Origin: Persicaria tinctoria
Taxonomy: Eukaryota > Streptophyta > Magnoliopsida > Caryophyllales > Polygonaceae
Direction: 5' to 3'
Assembly: GCA_037127255.1 (NCBI GenBank)
Contig: JBANSL010000007.1
Location: 68,288,038-68,352,037, forward strand
Length of the DNA stretch: 64,000 nucleotides
A program made the translations under genes and the position numbers. Of this stretch, positions 43,099 through 53,653 are shown piece by piece; the stretch's first letter is position 1; each line of letters opens with the position of its first letter. The notes below the pieces were generated by a model. It had not been told where the DNA came from. It was given only the letters and a program-made list of their open reading frames with translations, and searched no databases.

Positions 43099-44776
43099 AA
43101 CACCCCATACTTAAGCTTGCTTGTCCTCAAGCAATACTTTTATTTGTCATTCAGGGGAAGAATTCAAACTCTCAACATCTTAGATTCATTCTCATATAAC
43201 CCTGCAATCAATTACCATCCTTGAAATGGTACTAGTGTCACAGATTCATGCATGTGCAAATATATAAAAGCAACATCTACTCATAAAAGGAGGGTTATGC
43301 AAAACATTCATTCGTGACACAACATTAATAATCAAGAGGACTTCAATTTAAGCTCAAATAAGGAGTAGAATTGGTCAAAGGCTAAAGGGTGGGCAATTTT
43401 TGGTAATGTGGTGCTTTTGATCCGGGGAAATGGATCATTTCCAAACTTGAGTTTTCATTCCACATTCTTTCTCCATTTGATTCATCACCTTTCATATTGC
43501 TTTTCTCAATAATAATGCTTTTACCTCTCTAACCTCAGCACTGCCTTCTCGCGAGTCGCAAACATGGGTGTCATGAATGGCCCCGGATACTTAGTCTTTG
43601 GACTCCTCACAATGTGTCCCATCTCTCCAAACTATTATCTCAGAGAGCAGGGTCAATCTACCTTTATCTCCTGAGGTGATTGGATTTTCTTTCACTCATT
43701 AAATTTTTCCATATATTTCAAACAATTTCCTTCCAAAACTCCAATAATGATAACAACACAAACACCATATAATAATCTCCATAATGTAACATCATTCTTC
43801 AACATAATCCCCGGATAAGGTAAAGAATGGCAAATATTTAGATCATGTGGAGCAATATTTGAAATAAGGCATATTATGGCTTTTGTGATGCATAAGCATA
43901 GGTAAAGCTAGGATTTTAACAATATGAGCATTATATGGAAATATAAAGTCCTCCATCATCTTATCATGCAACATGTCAAAAGCAACTTCAAAATTTACCT
44001 CCTTTCATGGTTTTCATCAAAATGTGCACTTCATTGTGACTTCCCTTAACTAGGCAATTTCATGCTATATCTCTAATGAATCCAATTTTGCATCGTCGAG
44101 TTCAATATAAGCTTCCATGACATTATGTCAAAAATTTCAATAGGGGTCATTTTTCTCAAATTTTTGGAAATCATGCATATTAAGCACATAAAACAATAAT
44201 GCATTCCAAAATAGCCATGTAGCAATTCAAAGAAATAATGCACATATATATCAAATATGATCAAATATAGCAAATATGCACAAAGTAAGCCCTTCCCCCA
44301 CCCCATACTTAAAATTTACAGTGTCCTCACTGTATAAAATCAAATAAAAACAAGAGTAAAGGAAGGAACTCACAGGATAATGCAACGAGGAAGGTTGATC
44401 AGTCTGGGTCGAGTAGAGGTGCCTCGTCGATCTCGAGTAAGGTGTACCCGATCTCGAGTAGGCTTGTCTGCGTCTGGTGGTTTCTGACGTCGAGGAGTGT
44501 CTGGTGCTTGTCGAGGTCGAGTACGTCTACTCGAGGTCGAGTAGCTCATGGCTTCTCCTCCTCGTCGTTGTCGACTTGGCCTTCGTCGATTTTGACTGGT
44601 TTTTCAGGGACTTCTTCCTCCACTTTTCGCGATCCTTATATGCTTGCCGATCAAAAAGTATTAGATTCCACACAAACAAGACTATCCATATGAATTATTT
44701 TAAAAAACAAAAAACAAAAAAAAAACAAAAATTAAGAAAATTCAAATAAAATTTATATACACGCTCTAGATTTTAG

Positions 44777-44792
44777 AGTCGCTAGGCCGACT
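44777..44792 (-). other. Conserved stem-loop-capable motif (E4)
   Basis: Minus-strand AGTCGGCCTAGCGACT, followed by CTAAAATCTAGAGC; same motif as 7394-7409 and 50103-50118. Confidence 0.5.
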
Positions 44793-44805
44793 TCTCCGTT
44801 TGCGC

Positions 44806-46968
44806 TCAAGGACCATTATTGTGGGGCCCGCTCATGCTTGGCCCTTCTCCTGGATCATCTAGGTCCTGATGGTAGTATGCAAGCTCAGCGGACAGGGGGT
44901 TGCTTGCATCATCTCCCTTCTCTTTCTTCTTTTTCTTTGTAGCCCTCAGTTTCTGCAGATTCTCTCGCCATGGTGTTTTAGCTTCCTTTAAATCATTAAA
45001 AATTTTATTTATGGACTGAGGGGGAGTAGAATTCATACCTGAACTTACCTGTTCGGACCCAAAACAGAAATCTTTGGGCTTGGGTCTACTCGATGTCGAG
45101 TACAGCTGGTCGACCTCGAGTACAGGGACCCCATACCTAGACTCTGGGCAAGTCTCTGGCTCGGCAGTGGTGGTCGAGATCGACATAGGTTTGTCGAGGT
45201 CGAGTATAGTGCTTGTCGAGGTCGAGTAAGGCTTGTCGACCTTGAGTACAGATTTGGTGCTTTCCTCCGCTGTTTGCTTAGTCCCGTCGATGCTGATGCT
45301 TTTCACCTCCAGCCAAGAAATCTCCTCTTTTGCAGTGCCAAAAGAGAAATCCAAAACCTCATCGCCTATGGTGAAGGTGAGCGATCGATTCTTAACACTA
45401 ATCCTGGCATCTGCAGTAGCTAAGAATGGTCTACCAAGAATAATAGGGCTAGTAGGATCTTCAGCACAATCAATAATAAGGAAATCAGTCGGAACAAAGA
45501 ATTTACCAACTTGGACTGGAACATTCTCAGCTATACATGTAGGGATTACCACAGTATTGTTTGCCATGTATAATTTAGCATCCACAGGTTCTATGCATCC
45601 TATCTTAACCTTTCGCCAGATTGATAAAGGCATGATGCTCACACTTGTTCCTAAATCGCATAGAGAATCATATTTATATTGTCCAAAACCCACAGTAACA
45701 GAAAACTTACCAGGGTCAGGCTTCTTTTCAGGGAAGTGGAGGACTTTGCATTCGCCCGCGATCTCTGAGATAGATCGCTTCTTGCTCAGGATTTCCTTCA
45801 GGAATTTGACATATCCAGGCATCTCTTGCAGGGCTTCTGTAAAAGGAATAGAAAAGTTTACTTCTTGCAGCATATTAACAAATCTATTGAATCTACCCGC
45901 AGTGGGGTCTTTATGAGTTTTAGAAGGGAAAGGAAGTGGCTTTTTCTGTTTCGGAGCCAGATCAGCTCTCGGAGATGCTGCAGAGTTTTCGACGTCGGCC
46001 AGATGCTCCTCGACTTCGACCAGAGGCTTGTCGAGATCGACCAGATGCTTGTCGACCTCGAGTTGACTTGTCGACCTCGGGTTGCTGGTCTGCACAGCGG
46101 AGTCCGAGCTCAGATTCTGGTCTTGGTCGAGTACGGGCTTGTCGAGGTCGACCACGGTCTTGTCGACATCGAGTACAGGCTTCTCGAGATCGAGTTGTTG
46201 TTCTGCTTGGCTCTGCTGTTTTCCGACCTCTGGCTCGTGTAATTGATGCCCACTCCTTAGTTTGATAGCTGCGACATGTCCGGTTTTCCCCTTAGGATTT
46301 GGTTATGTCTGCCCAGGGAGCTGTCCGGACGGTCGTGGGATCTGTGCAGCGATTTGTCCCATCTGAGTCTCAATGCCCTTTTTCCAGATATCGAGCTCTA
46401 CAAACCTTGTGTTGACATGCTGGAGCTGATTGTTGATGGTGTTTGTAGCTTGCAGGTTCTGGGCGTGATTTCGGCGCATCTCATCAAGGATCAGCTGCAG
46501 ATCGTCCTTCTTTTGATCTCTTTCGGGATGTCCTGGGCTCTGTAGGGTGGGGGATTCCTAGGAGGACCTTGGTTCCATTGCGGTTGATAGGGCTTTTGAT
46601 CCCCCATATAGCGATTAGGACCCCAGCGTATGCTGCCTCCTCATGTGTTTCTGCCATCCTGACTTGCTCTGTGTGTGGGCACTCAGTAGTGGTGTGCCTT
46701 TGTGATCCGCATTCGATGCAAGGCTGATTGACAGACAGATATTTGACTTGCTTGAGGAGCTTGCGATTCTGGTCTCTGTAGAACTGCTCCCTGACATCTA
46801 GGTCAATCTCCTTTGCTGGCTCACAGAGAGGCATAGATGGTGCTGGTCTGGCGTATGGGTTCTCTTCATAGGTTACAATAGACCCATACTTGTTGTCGTA
46901 GGTAGTGAGCTTCTCTAGCACACCCCATGTGTCACTTGGCGGCATCGTCAGATACTCGTAGCGAGTAT
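44806..46968 (-). pseudogene. E4 gag C-terminus and aspartic protease
   Basis: Gag begins mid-protein (TRYEYLTMPPSDTWG), keeps the zinc knuckle CIECGSQRHTTTEC, then loses one base near 46615 and runs out of frame to 46484. The open frame 46155-44806 (449 codons) has acidic VDLDK/LEVDK repeats (residues about 1-55), a conserved region (PFTEALQEMPGYVKFLKEIL) and the Athila-type retropepsin LCDLGTSVSIMP (Asp about 167) with IILGRPFLAT about 70 residues later. DLG in place of DSG/DTG is normal in this lineage; the following residue is Thr here against Ala in E3. The last ~120 residues are Lys/Asp/Pro-rich and repeat TCGA-coded words. No RT follows. Confidence 0.8.
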
Positions 46969-46986
46969 AATAGGCATATAGAGGCT

Positions 46987-48665
46987 CGTAACACATAAAG
47001 GCATAAAAGATCATGCTTTCCATCAAATAACTTTCGTCATTAACAAATAGGCATATAGAGGCTTTCGCATAAACCCTAATTGTTACTAACCCTTTTTCAC
47101 ATAATTAATCCAAGTTGCATTAAGATCACTTTCGCTTCAATAATACAAACAAGGATCACCTTCAACTCTCGCAAAAGAATCATGCTCATAGGGATAGAAG
47201 ATGAATTGCACAAAAGATCTGACCTTTATCGCATCGCCTCACATGGCCACCGTCGGGCTCACCCCAGCCCCAGAAGTGGGTTGACTACTCACGCCTCATT
47301 GCAATCGCAGACATTGATTGATGAAAAGAACTAACTTGCATAAAATAAACTCCAACTTACAACCTCTCTTTATGTAACTAACTAATTGTCTCTGAAATTG
47401 AATCGTGAATTGAATTGGAATTGTGATCTGGAATTGGAATGAATAAAACTGAGCCCCCTAGGGCCTTATTTATAGCCTTCATTCCCTAGCTATTCTAGGA
47501 AAGAAGATATCTATCTCTATCTAAAATTATATCTAAAACTTTGAAAGGATAAATAAATTGTTTTAAGGAAATAAATCTAAAAGGAAAAGATAAAACTAAA
47601 TAGGTAAGTCTTCATGTCTTGATAGATCTTGTCTCCTTGATGATAGAACTTGATGAAATCGGATAGATCTTCGGCCAAATCGACTCCTTCGCGCCCAAGG
47701 AATCTCAATTCTACTCGGACAGGTCTCGTCGAGAAGTTTCTGGAATCTGGTCTACTCGACCTCGACCACGGCTCGTCGACCTCGAGTAGGGTGGTTCGTC
47801 GACTGGACCTCCTCGGCTAGATCTGCTCGATGTGCTCGGACTTGGCTCACTAGGCTCTCGTCGACCTCGAGTAGCTCTTGTCGATGTCGAGTAGGACTGA
47901 TCATCGACTAGGTCTCCTCGGGTGGCTCTACTCGACAAGGCTCGGACAAGGCTCCTCAGACGCTCGTCGACCTCGACAAACCCTAGTCGACCTCGAGTAA
48001 GGTGGCTTGCCGACTAGGTCTTCTCGAGTGACTCTGCTCGATGGACTCCGGATCTGGACTCAGGCGCTCGTCGACCTCGACAAAGGGTCCTCGAGATCGA
48101 GTTGAGCGGTGTCCTTTCTTTCCGCTTCCGCGAGTTGCCTCTTCCGCTGGCAGCGAGTTTTTCCGCGGCAGCGAACGATCCGCTGCAGCGAGTCGAGTCG
48201 CTGGCAGCGAGTCCCGCCTGGTCGTCCTCGGCTTCTCTCCTTCTCGACTCCGGGTGGGGTGTCTGGGCTTCGTTGATCTCGATTAGGGCTTGTCGAGATC
48301 GAGTAGGGTCCGGATCTCGGGTTGGTCTGGCTCTCGATCAGGCTTTGTCGACAAGGTTGTGCTCGGACATGCTCGTCTAGGTCGAGTAGGCCTACTCGAG
48401 ATCGAGTAGCCTTGACTCTCAGACTGGTTCCGCTGCTTTGACCTTGGACTTCTGTAGTGGTTTTCCGAGCTTTTCCGACCTTCTGTAGAATTGCTGTAAT
48501 ATGCCTCGATTTCTGCGAATTAAACAGAAACTGGTGTAGATTCCATAATTTGGCAAATAAACATAAACTACATAGATTCTGTACTATTCTAACCCAAATG
48601 AATGCAATGTATACAGAAATCGATATAAAAGTTACTGTAAAACATGGCAGATTCAGCTCACAACA
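46987..48665 (-). repeat. E3 partial 3' LTR
   Basis: Nearly identical to 54130-55810 of the 5' LTR, starting TGTTGTGAGC right after the purine tract (48669-48681). It is cut before its end at about 46987. A perfect palindrome CTACTCGAGATCGAGTAG is at 48392-48409. Confidence 0.85.
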
Positions 48666-48668
48666 AAC

Positions 48669-49870
48669 ACCCCATACTTAAGCTTGCTTGTTCTCAAGCA
48701 ATACTTTTATTTGTCATTCAGGGGAAGAATTCAAACTCTCAACATCTCAGATTCATTCTTATATAACCCTGCAATCAATTGCCATCCTCGAAAAGGTACT
48801 AGTGTCACAGATTCATGCATGTGCAAATATGTTAAAGCAACATCTACTCACAAAAGGAGGGTTATGCAAAAACAATTCATGTGACAAAGCATTAATAATC
48901 AAGAGGACTTTAATTTAAGCTCAAATAAGGAGTAGAATGGTATAAGGCTAAATGTTGGCAATGTGGTGTTTTTGATCCGGGGAAATGGAGTACTTCCAAA
49001 TTGAATTTCCACATTCCTTCTCCATTTGATTCATCACCTTTCATAATGCTTTTATCCATAATAATGCTTTTACCTCTCTAACCCCAGCACTGCCTTCTCG
49101 CGAGTCGCAAACATGGGTGTCATGAATGGCCCCGGATACTTAGTGCTTCGGACTCCTCACAATGTGTCCCATCTCTCCAAACTATTATCTCAGAGAGCAG
49201 GGTCAATCTACCTTTATCTCCTGAGGTGATTGGATTTTCTTTTACTCATTAAATTTTCCATATATTTCAAACAATTTCCTTCCAAACTCCAATAATGATA
49301 AACACAACAACCATATAACAATCTCCATAATGTAACATCATTCTCAACATAATCCCCGGATAAGGTAAAGAATGGCAAATATTTAGATCATGTGGAGCAA
49401 TATATGAAATAAGGCATATTATGGCTTTTGTGTAATGCATAAGCATAGGTAAGGCTAGGATTATAACAATGAGCATTATATGGAAATATAAAGTCCTCCA
49501 TCATTTTATCATGCAACATGTCAAAAGCAACTTCAAATTTTACCTCATCTCATGGTTTTCAATAAAATATGCACTTCATTGTGACTTCCCTTTACTAGGC
49601 AATTTCATGCTATATCTCTAATGAATCCAATTTTGCATCGTCGAGTTCAATATTACACTTCCGTGACATTTATCAAAAATTTCAAATGGGGGTCATTTTT
49701 CAAAACTTTGGAAAAACATGCATATAAGCACATAAATAAATAATGCATTCCAAAATAGCCATGTAGCAATTCTAAGAAATAATGCACCAATAATGTCAAA
49801 TAAAATCAAATATGCATAATGTAAGCCCTTCCCCCACCCCATACTTAAACATTACAGTGTCCTCACTGTA
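48669..49870 (-). other. E3 conserved non-coding block between two purine tracts
   Basis: Bracketed by AAGTATGGGGTGGGGGAAGG (upstream) and AAGTATGGGGTG (next to the 3' LTR). It is closely similar to 310-1532 (E1) and about 43100-44335 (E4). The best-conserved core is around 49075-49220: TTTGCGACTCGCGAGAAGGC and GGGCCATTCATGACACCC, then GCTCTCTGAGATAATAGTTT. No ORF is shared, so conservation is at nucleic-acid level or reflects recent common origin. Confidence 0.55.
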
Positions 49871-50102
49871 TAAAAAATAAGGTAAGGGTAAAGAAAGAAA
49901 CTCACAAGACAGGTGTGCAGGGTCTCAATATTTCGAATGGAGCACCTCCTAGCCGAGTTTTAATGTAGCTTGGTTCCATCCATGGACCTGAAAAGTAGAA
50001 GACATATACCCATAATAGCAAAACTAAAAGTGTTCAAAATCAAAAACAAAAAACAAAATCTCAAATGTCCTAAAAAGTCTATGTACATGCTCTAGATTTT
50101 AT

Positions 50103-50118
50103 AGTCGCTAGGCCGACT
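50103..50118 (-). other. Conserved stem-loop-capable motif (E3)
   Basis: AGTCGGCCTAGCGACT followed by ATAAAATCTAGAGC on the minus strand; see 7394-7409. Confidence 0.5.
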
Positions 50119-50130
50119 TTCCATTAATGC

Positions 50131-50622
50131 TCAAGGTGGCATCTGCAGGGCCCATGTAGCTTGGGCCTCAAATAAGACTCCATTCTTGTCTATCAGCTGT
50201 AATCCTCCAGAATGGATCTTGTTCACCACGAACGGTCCCATCCGCTTTTTGTTGAATTTGTTGGGAAACCAATGATCCTTTGATTTAGAGACATAGAGCT
50301 TGTCTCGAACTTCATATTCCTTAGGCTCATCATTGGATATCCTGCACAATCGCACATACCAAGGCAGACCTCTCCCATGTATAGATAAATCTTTAATGGA
50401 AATAGGCGAAGAAAGATCCATACCTTGGCTTACCTTCGCAGAGACGGAATCAGGGACCACTATATTTGGTCGATCTCGGCTAGGGCTAGTCGATCTCGAC
50501 AAGACTGCTGGTCCTGGTGGTGGTCTGGTCGAAGATTCAGAAGTCGACGAAGGACAGGTCTTGTCGACCTCGACAAGTCTGGTCGACCTCGACGAGGACT
50601 CCGCTCCTGGTGGTTGGCTCAT
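50131..50622 (-). pseudogene. ORF with an integrase C-terminal-like tail (E3)
   Basis: 163 codons. Residues 1-65 are Ser/Thr/Arg-rich, coded by TCGA units (EVDK, RSTS). Residues about 105-155 (VRDKLYVSKSKDHWFPNKF, then KKRMGPFVVNKIHSGGLQLI) follow the pattern of the Ty3-gypsy integrase C-terminal fold (DKVL, FPGKL, GPF, basic and aromatic positions). The catalytic core and zinc finger of integrase are absent upstream, so I read it as the last scrap of a deleted pol. An unrelated SH3-like fold is possible. Confidence 0.45.
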
Positions 50623-50945
50623 CGAGGAAGGCGGGGCTGGGCTCTCCGAGTGGTGGTCGATCTCGACAAGCTTAGTCGAGATCGACGAGGGCTCTCCTCC
50701 TGGTTGCTGCAGCGCCGATGAAGCAGGCTCTGGTGGCGCCGGGTGGTGGTCGATCTCGACAAGCTTAGTCGAGATCGACGAGGCTGGTTCGTCAGGCGGC
50801 TTCTGTGTCGAGGAGGATGGAGTCGAGTTAGGGCACTGGTGGTCGACCTCGACAAGTCTACTCGAGGTCGAGTAGGGTAGCTCCTCTGGTTTGCTGTTCG
50901 ACGATGCTGGCGCTGGTGGGGTCTCCTTGATCTGGTCGAGATCGA

Positions 50946-53570
50946 CTAGGGCTCTACTCGATGTCGAGGACCTTGGTTGATCTTGACCCCATACTTAGTC
51001 TCTGTCAAGGCATCCGAAAAATAATGAATCCACAACGACTTACCTTGGTCCGTGTCGATTGGATTCTCTGTGTTTTCCTTGAGGATTGCCATGATCTCCT
51101 CCACCTGGGCCTCCATGTCCCTCTTTTCCAGTTCCTCAGGGGTCATATTTCTGACCTTGGGTTCCCCGCAGGTGATATAGCCAGCTGATATAGATTTGAC
51201 CTCTTCCATTGGACCTGTATGCCTTTCAGTTTTATTAAAGGAATACTTAATTACCTCATCGCTGATGTTGAAGGTGAGCACTCTTTTCCTTACGCTTATT
51301 TTGGCATCCACCGTCGCCAAGAATGGTCTTCCTAAAATAATTGGACAAGCAGGATCTTCTTGCATATCAACTATTAAGAAATCAGCAGGGACGAAGAATT
51401 TACCTACTTGTACTGGGACATTTTCCACCATGCATGTGGGGATGACCACCGTGTTGTTGGCCATGTAAAGTCTAGCATCCATAGGCTCCAAGGCACCTAT
51501 CTTAATCTTGGACCAAATCGTTAAAGGCATTATACTCACACTAGCTCCAAGATCACATAGGGCATTAATTTTGTATGGACCAAATCCAATAGTTATAGCA
51601 AACTTACCTGGATCCGGCCTCTTCTCCAATATGTCCAGATGGCTGCACTCCTCTGTGATTTCAGCCATTGATCGCTTTTTGCTCAGAATCTCCTTCAGGA
51701 ACTTGACATAAGATGGCATTTCATTGAGAGCTTCTGTGAAGGGGATGGTGACGTTGAGCTTCTGAAGCATCTTGATGAAGCGCTGAAACTTTTTCTCCGC
51801 TGGGTCCTTTAGAGATTTTGTGGGGAAAGGCAGCTTCTTTTTCTGATTCGGAGCCAGAACAGACGTCGGAGATGCTGCAGACTTCTCTATGTCGACTAGG
51901 GGCTCCTCGACATCGACAAGGCCTTTGTCGACATCGACCAGATTGGGCCCAGTCGAGTTGCTGTGTGGTGCAGACGAAGATTCTGGAATTTTCTCCTCGA
52001 GGTCGACGAAGGTCTTGTCGAGATCGACCACGGCTTTGTCGAGATCGACTTGCTTTTCCTCGTCGTTCTGCTGCTTTCCGACCTCTGGCTCTTGCGGTTG
52101 ATGGCCGCTTCTGAGTTTTATAGCAGCGATGTGTCCAGTCTTTCCCTTAGGATTTGGTTCTGAAGATCCTAGAAGTGTCCCTGACTGTCTAGGGATTCCT
52201 GCTGCTAGCTGACCAATCTGTGTATCAACTGATTTCCGCCAGATATCAATTTCCCCAAGCCTAGAGTTGACACCTTGCATCTGAGTATAGACGGAGTTGA
52301 AAGATTGCCTAGTTTCTGAGTGGTTCCTCCGTATTTCTTCCAGGAGTGTCTGTATATCATCCTTTTTCTGCTCCCTTTCCGGATGTCCTGGAGCTCTGTA
52401 GGGCGGGGGATTCCTAGGGATACCTTGGTTCCATTGTGGTTGCTGAAACCTTTGGTCCCCCATGTACCGATTGGGTCCCCCTGCGTAAGCTACATCCTCA
52501 TGATGCTCTGCCATCTTGACTTGCTCTGTGTGTGGGCACTCAGGAGTGGTGTGCCTTTGTGATCCGCATTCTATGCAAGGCTGGTTGACAGAGAGATACT
52601 TTACTTGCTTGATGAGCTTCTTATTCTGGTCTCTGTAGTATTGCTCCCTAACATCAGGATCAATCTCCTTAGGTGGCTCATATAGGGGCATGGATGGTGT
52701 TGGCATGGCGTATGGGTTCTCTTCATAGGTTACAGTAGACCCATACTTGTTGTGGTAGGTAGTGAGCTTCTCTAGCACACCCCATGCGTCACTTGGCGGC
52801 ATCGTCAGATACTCGTAGCGAGTATAATTGTTGATTCTGTCCTTAGTGACTTGATCAAGAGAGTTGAAGAAGATCTCCTGAATGATGTAGGGTGGTTGTC
52901 CATGAGTAGGGCAAGATCGTAGCAGTTCCTTGTAGCGTTCTCATGCCCTTGCCAGCGGTTCCCCTTTCTGCTGTTTAAAGGCGGTGATTTTCTGGCGGAG
53001 AAGTGCTGTCTTGGCAGGTGGGAAGAATTTGTTGAGAAACTCTTGCTCTACTTGGGCCCATATGGTTAGTGATTTTGGTTTCAGCCCTTCTAGCCACTTC
53101 AGTGCAGGTCCAGCGAGCGGCCAACGGAAAGTTTTCATCTTGACATATTCCAGAGTTGTACCTTCTGCAAGAGTACGGCACATAACATTAAAATTAGTAA
53201 TATGTTCAAGAGGACACTCATTAAATCTACCATAGAAGGCATTATTTTTTAGCTCTATAAGAAATTGAGTGCGAATTTCAAAAGAGTTATCAGGGATTAG
53301 AATCGCCGATTCAGGCACGACGAGAGTTGGGTGCATGTAGTCCTCTGCCGTGGTTGGATACTGGGCAACCTCGGCCTGTGCTTGTTCCCTTGCTGCTCTC
53401 TCAGCGGCGATGGCAGCATCCTTTGCGGCCAATTCCCTGGTAAGCCTAGCGACCAGCTGTTCCTGTGTCTCAGCGGCCGCCATGATCCTTTTGAGTTTAG
53501 AGTGGATGTGTAGGTAGCGCTCCGGTTCGTCTAAGCTGTCAAACTCAGGTGTTTGACCAGAACGACGCAT
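50946..53570 (-). pseudogene. E3 gag-protease ORF with one in-frame UGA
   Basis: 875-codon frame interrupted only by TGA at 52941-52943 (codon 210); E5 has TGG there, so it looks like a single G-to-A change. Domains: Ala/Glu-rich coiled coil (codons 35-70), gag core (about 105-260; FRWPLAGPALKWLEGLKP), zinc knuckle CIECGSQRHTTPEC (332-345), acidic repeats VDLDK/VDVEE (about 507-563), Athila-type protease LCDLGASVSIMP (Asp about 673) and IILGRPFLAT (744-753). It ends at 50946 without RT. Gag would build the particle and protease process it; with no RT the element must use enzymes supplied by another element. It starts 62 bp past the primer site. Confidence 0.85.
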
Positions 53571-53632
53571 ACACCTGCGAATTCACTCAAGAGAAAAGTG
53601 AGAACTGACTACCTAAGGCGCGAATGATTGCC

Positions 53633-53651
53633 TCCCCGGCAACGGCGCCAA
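53633..53651 (-). other. E3 primer-binding site, tRNA-Asp type
   Basis: Minus-strand TTGGCGCCGTTGCCGGGGA, the canonical Athila-lineage form, two bases from the LTR end. Confidence 0.85.
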
Positions 53652-53653
53652 TT

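Larger units (their letters stand above)
40949..46968 (-). mobile_element. E4: 5'-truncated Athila-like element
   Basis: Minus strand: partial gag and protease (46968-44806), conserved stem-loop motif (44777-44792), first purine motif (about 44290-44310), non-coding block, second purine tract (about 43102-43115), 3' LTR (about 43098-40949). The 5' LTR and N-terminal gag are missing; gag abuts E3's truncated 3' LTR through an 18-bp filler at 46969-46986. Confidence 0.8.

Noticed and set aside
45233..45916. 227-codon plus-strand ORF
   Set aside because: Antisense shadow of the E4 protease frame.
52941..52943. In-frame UGA of E3 gag as a programmed readthrough or recoding site
   Set aside because: It lies in mid-gag, not at the gag-pol border, and E5 has a tryptophan codon there; a simple nonsense mutation is more likely.
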